Source: Winogradskyella sp. J14-2
Lineage (GTDB): Bacteria; Bacteroidota; Bacteroidia; Flavobacteriales; Flavobacteriaceae
NCBI RefSeq assembly: GCF_001971725.1
Contig: NZ_CP019388.1
Coordinates: forward strand, 310,001 to 374,000
Direction of reading: 5' to 3'
DNA: 64,000 bases
The notes beneath the pieces were generated by a model. It was not told the DNA's origin. It saw nothing but the letters and a program-made list of their open reading frames with translations, and ran no database searches. The position numbers were made by a program, and so were the translations under genes. Shown piece after piece: positions 61,336 through 64,000 of the stretch (its first letter is position 1; each line of letters starts with the position of its first letter).

Positions 61336-61500
61336 TTAAGATTTTTTTGCAGATCCTCTAAATAAAGAAATGACAAAAAGTATTAAAAATAGGAAGAAAC
61401 ATATTTTTGCAATTGTGGCTGCTCCTCCTGCTATACCACCAAATCCTAAGATTCCTGCGATTATTGCAATAATGATAAATGTGATTGTCCAACGTAACAT
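61336..61500 (-). CDS. DUF1328 small membrane protein
   Basis: The 54-residue gene starts at 61500 with [22 protein letters not shown], has two hydrophobic helices separated by [10 protein letters not shown], and ends GSAKKS. This is the DUF1328 pattern, with the Leu-Arg-Trp start. Members are small inner-membrane proteins of unknown function, often induced by stress. It is transcribed with the two acidic lipoproteins. Confidence 0.85.
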   Translation of the reverse strand: MLRWTITFIIIAIIAGILGFGGIAGGAATIAKICFFLFLILFVISLFRGSAKKS

Positions 61501-61607
61501 AGTTTTAAATTTTTAAAGATTAGTGTTTTTAGATTTCTGACCTTTCAGAAATCATGGTTCATTCGGTGACTTTCACTGAATGAAGCCTAACATGTAGGGT
61601 GTTAATT

Positions 61608-62510
61608 TTAATTATTTGAGAACGCTTCTTGTAAGTCGGGTGACTTTACACTTAGTTTATTATCAAATTGTAGTGTTCTGATTGGGAATGGGATATTAAT
61701 ACCTTCTTTATCGTAAACCTTTTTAATCTCTATAATAGCTTTAGTTTTAGCTCTCAATTTTTCGAGCATACTTTCTGCATCAATCCAAAATCTACACAAA
61801 TAATTTATAGAACTATCTCCAAATTCTGTGTAATAAAATTCAACATCCTCTGGTTTTTCTACCTGATCGAATGTATTAGAAATAACCTCTTTAGTAAGTT
61901 GTTCTACCTTTTCTAAATTAGATTCGTATCCTACTCCGCACTCTAAAAAGACGCGCATTCTTGTGGTAAGGGAATAATTCTTTAGTGGATTTTCTAAGAT
62001 TGTTTTATTAGGGATTACAACAATATTATTGTCGGCTTCCTTTAGTGTAAAATCTTTAAGATTAATATCTATGACTTCACCCGAAAAACCTGTTGTTTCT
62101 ACCCAATTACCGATTTGGATTTTTTTTCGAAACGATAATATTAAGCCAGCAAAAGTATTAGCCAGTGTTCCTTGCAAGGCCAGACCTATAGCTAAACCTA
62201 CCACTCCGGCACCTGCCAGCAATGAAGTTAAGGCTTTTCCCAGATTCATTACACCAAGTGATATAAATAAACCGAGCATAACTACTACAACGGCCGTTAC
62301 TCTACTAATGGCAGCAGTAATAGACTTTTGATTAACCTTTTTAGACACTAGTTTACTAACTAGCTTACTAATATACTTGGCAGCAAAATAAGAAGCTACC
62401 ATAACCAAAATGGCTAATATAAAATTGGGTATATATTCTATTATTGTGTTAAACCAGCCTTGTAGTTTAGAAATAAGATTACCAAAGGCAGTATTAAATT
62501 GCTCTTTCAT
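61608..62510 (-). CDS. Small-conductance mechanosensitive channel, MscS family
   Basis: The 300-residue protein has the classic MscS layout: three membrane helices (about 25-135), the pore helix text LTSLLAGAGVVGLAIGLALQGTLANTFAGLILSFRKKIQIGNWVET, the beta domain (GEVIDINLKDFTLKEADNNIVVIPNKTILENPLKNYS) and a cytosolic cage. It is of E. coli MscS length. It should gate on hypo-osmotic shock. It lies upstream of DUF1328 in the same direction. Confidence 0.93.
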   Translation of the reverse strand: MKEQFNTAFGNLISKLQGWFNTIIEYIPNFILAILVMVASYFAAKYISKLVSKLVSKKVNQKSITAAISRVTAVVVVMLGLFISLGVMNLGKALTSLLAGAGVVGLAIGLALQGTLANTFAGLILSFRKKIQIGNWVETTGFSGEVIDINLKDFTLKEADNNIVVIPNKTILENPLKNYSLTTRMRVFLECGVGYESNLEKVEQLTKEVISNTFDQVEKPEDVEFYYTEFGDSSINYLCRFWIDAESMLEKLRAKTKAIIEIKKVYDKEGINIPFPIRTLQFDNKLSVKSPDLQEAFSNN

Positions 62511-62564
62511 TTTAAGTATTTTAAAAGTGTTAAATGTTTGTATTTACGTTACTGATTAAGGGTA

Positions 62565-63056
62565 TTATACCTCATTTAATTGAGACGCGGTCTCTTTGGT
62601 AAATGCATTTAACATCCAACTGCTTTTTTCTAATTCTCTTATGTAAGCACCAATAAGATCTATAGTTCCTTCATCGTTTGTTTGTTCTGCTTTATTGATT
62701 ACTTTAGACATTTGCTTTAAAAGAATTGCATGATTCTCTAAAATGTCCTTTACCATTTCTTTATCTGTTTTTTTTGAAGAAACCTCAGAAATCGACGACG
62801 TCTTTAGATAATCTTTTAAATTGCTCATTGGATGGTATCGTAGTGTTAATATTCTCTCGGCAATTTCATCAATTTTTACTCTGGCGTCTGTGTATAATTC
62901 TTCAAATTTTTCATGTAATTCAAAAAAATTATCACCTAAGATATTCCAGTGGAAATTCCTTAAATTCTGATAATAAATGTGATAGTCTGCTAGTAAAGTG
63001 TTTAGTTCTACAACAGTTGGTAATAATTTTTCGTCTTCTATGTTTAAATAACTCAT
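62565..63056 (-). CDS. dps: Dps family ferritin-like protein
   Basis: The 163-residue protein has the Dps ferroxidase pattern His36 (NFHWNI), His48 (ELHEKFEELY), Asp63 and Glu67 (KIDEIAERIL), with spacings 12, 15 and 4 that match E. coli Dps. It should form a dodecamer that oxidises iron with peroxide and protects DNA. It lies 54 bases upstream of the MscS gene in the same direction, which places it in an osmotic/oxidative-stress neighbourhood. Confidence 0.93.
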   Translation of the reverse strand: MSYLNIEDEKLLPTVVELNTLLADYHIYYQNLRNFHWNILGDNFFELHEKFEELYTDARVKIDEIAERILTLRYHPMSNLKDYLKTSSISEVSSKKTDKEMVKDILENHAILLKQMSKVINKAEQTNDEGTIDLIGAYIRELEKSSWMLNAFTKETASQLNEV

Positions 63057-63309
63057 AACTATTGTTTTCTTTTAATGGTTTTGTTTTAGACTCATATTTA
63101 ATATAGCAGCATAAGCAATTATGGCAAGAGACTTAACAAGCTTTAACCATTGGTGAAGTCTTTTAACATAATATTCTGTTAAAAAAAAGTAGGAATGTTA
63201 AGAGAATTTAACGTGTTGATCTTTTAAGTTAGAATAGTTAAAAATAAACTTGTGAGTTGAAAGAATTTTCAGTATAATGCGGTACTTTTAAAACACACAC
63301 ACAAATTTT

Positions 63310-63531
63310 ATGGGTAGACCAGCAACAAGACCAACAAAGCTTAAAGATGGTTTCTATATTGAAATCAGAAACAAGGGTTCTAAATCAGGTGTTAAACTAT
63401 ATAGTGGCACCAAATTGCAAATGCATCGCGCAATAAAAATGTACGAACGTTCTAAAGAAGTACTTATTCTCGGTGAGTCTGTAGACGGTAAATTTGTTGA
63501 AAAAGAACCGAAATTACATGTTGTAGAATAA
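63310..63531 (+). CDS. Small conserved protein of unknown function
   Basis: The 73-residue protein is basic (MGRPATRPTKLKDGFYIEIRNKG), with a short beta-alpha pattern (GVKLYSGTKLQMHRAIKMYERSKEVLILGESVDGKF). It has no signal peptide. Such short proteins are frequent in flavobacteria and not characterised. It has its own terminator just downstream. Confidence 0.7.
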   Translation: MGRPATRPTKLKDGFYIEIRNKGSKSGVKLYSGTKLQMHRAIKMYERSKEVLILGESVDGKFVEKEPKLHVVE

Positions 63532-63548
63532 CTAAATATACAAAATTG

Positions 63549-63582
63549 AAAAAGGGTGAATTTTAAATTTCACCCTTTTTTA
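63549..63582 (+). terminator. Terminator after the 63.3-kb gene
   Basis: AAAAGGGTGAA pairs with TTTCACCCTTTT, followed by a T run on the plus strand. Confidence 0.8.
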
Positions 63583-63693
63583 TTTCACTTAAAAAAACAT
63601 ACTACAATTTAAAACTACTTATTTTTTTTATAAATTGTTAATTAGATTGCAAATTTTTAATTGTAGAAAACTAACTAATTAAATCAATTTATT

Positions 63694-64000
63694 ATGACAA
63701 ATTTATTGCAAAAACCACCTACTTGGTTTTGGATTGTGAGTGTTATAGCGCTTATTTGGAATAGCCTCGGTATTCATGGATACATTAGTCAAGCCTACAA
63801 ATTATCAGCTTACACAGATGCTTATACCAATGAGCAACTCAACATTATGTCTAATCTACCATCTTGGTATACTGCGTTATTTGCCATTGCAGTTTTTGCT
63901 GGTACACTAGGATGTGTACTATTGCTTCTAAGAAAAAAAGTTGCAAAGCCTATTCTTGTTTTATCTTTTACTGCCGCAACTATACAGATGGTTTACTTTT
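63694..64000 (+). CDS. Membrane protein, cut by the right edge
   Basis: An ATG at 63694 opens a frame that runs to the window edge (102 codons). The visible part starts MTNLLQKPPTWFWIVSVIA and has three hydrophobic stretches (WIVSVIALIWNSLGIHGYI, WYTALFAIAVFAGTLGCVLLLL, PILVLSFTAATIQMVYF), so it is a multi-pass inner-membrane protein. The family is not recognised. The downstream end is outside the window. Confidence 0.75.
   Translation, partial: MTNLLQKPPTWFWIVSVIALIWNSLGIHGYISQAYKLSAYTDAYTNEQLNIMSNLPSWYTALFAIAVFAGTLGCVLLLLRKKVAKPILVLSFTAATIQMVYF

Overview
The window is a low-GC chromosomal stretch from a marine-type member of the Flavobacteriaceae (Bacteroidota). This is inferred from proteins carrying type IX secretion (T9SS) C-terminal signals, a gliding-motility sprC-sprD-sprB-sprF-like operon, PorP/SprF outer-membrane proteins, promoters of the Bacteroidota form (TTG, about 17-20 bases, TAnnTTTG), A-rich leaders in place of Shine-Dalgarno sites, and many conserved flavobacterial proteins of unknown function. 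No rRNA, tRNA, CRISPR array, complete insertion sequence or phage was seen.

Layout. 1-5.3 kb: a nucleoside phosphorylase, DUF1835, SUI1 and 2OG-Fe(II) oxygenase operon, a fused branched-chain 2-oxoacid dehydrogenase E1, and a decayed Hsp20 gene. 5.5-13 kb: a T9SS-exported lysyl-endopeptidase-like protease, two possible micro-ORFs, a 3D-domain lipoprotein, ExbD, a DEAD/DEAH helicase, a secreted protein, a pseudouridine synthase and DUF1853. 13-28 kb: the surface-adhesin operon, with a 2740-residue SprB-like protein and its SprF, SprD and SprC partners preceded by a beta-helix protein. 28-34 kb: a secreted protein, an intradiol-dioxygenase fold without its metal ligands, a three-gene operon ending in a membrane patatin, a deoxyribonucleotidase and an FKBP isomerase.

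34.2-39.4 kb is the accessory island and the most interesting part. It holds a tight operon for a ubiquitin-like system (tandem-Ubl protein, E2-like protein, JAB-E1 fusion), a toxin-antitoxin pair with a well-defined promoter and operators, and between them a promoter-terminator unit that looks like a small noncoding RNA. Both flanks carry related imperfect inverted-repeat elements with ACATAA... and ...TTATGT ends. These resemble integron attC recombination sites or MITEs, so the island looks like an inserted, toxin-antitoxin-stabilised cassette.

39.4-64 kb is mostly core genome: a GAF histidine kinase, small DUF proteins, an HPF-like protein with an ArsC/Spx-like protein, an old-yellow-enzyme reductase, a second helicase paralogous to the first, an M23-LysM peptidase, topoisomerase III, a cold-shock protein, a large zinc metalloprotease lipoprotein, two MscS channels, a thioesterase, DUF72, a GreA-like protein, and a TetR-SDR pair with twin operators. 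It ends with a stress-type cluster of acidic lipoproteins, DUF1328, MscS and Dps, then a truncated membrane protein gene at the right edge.
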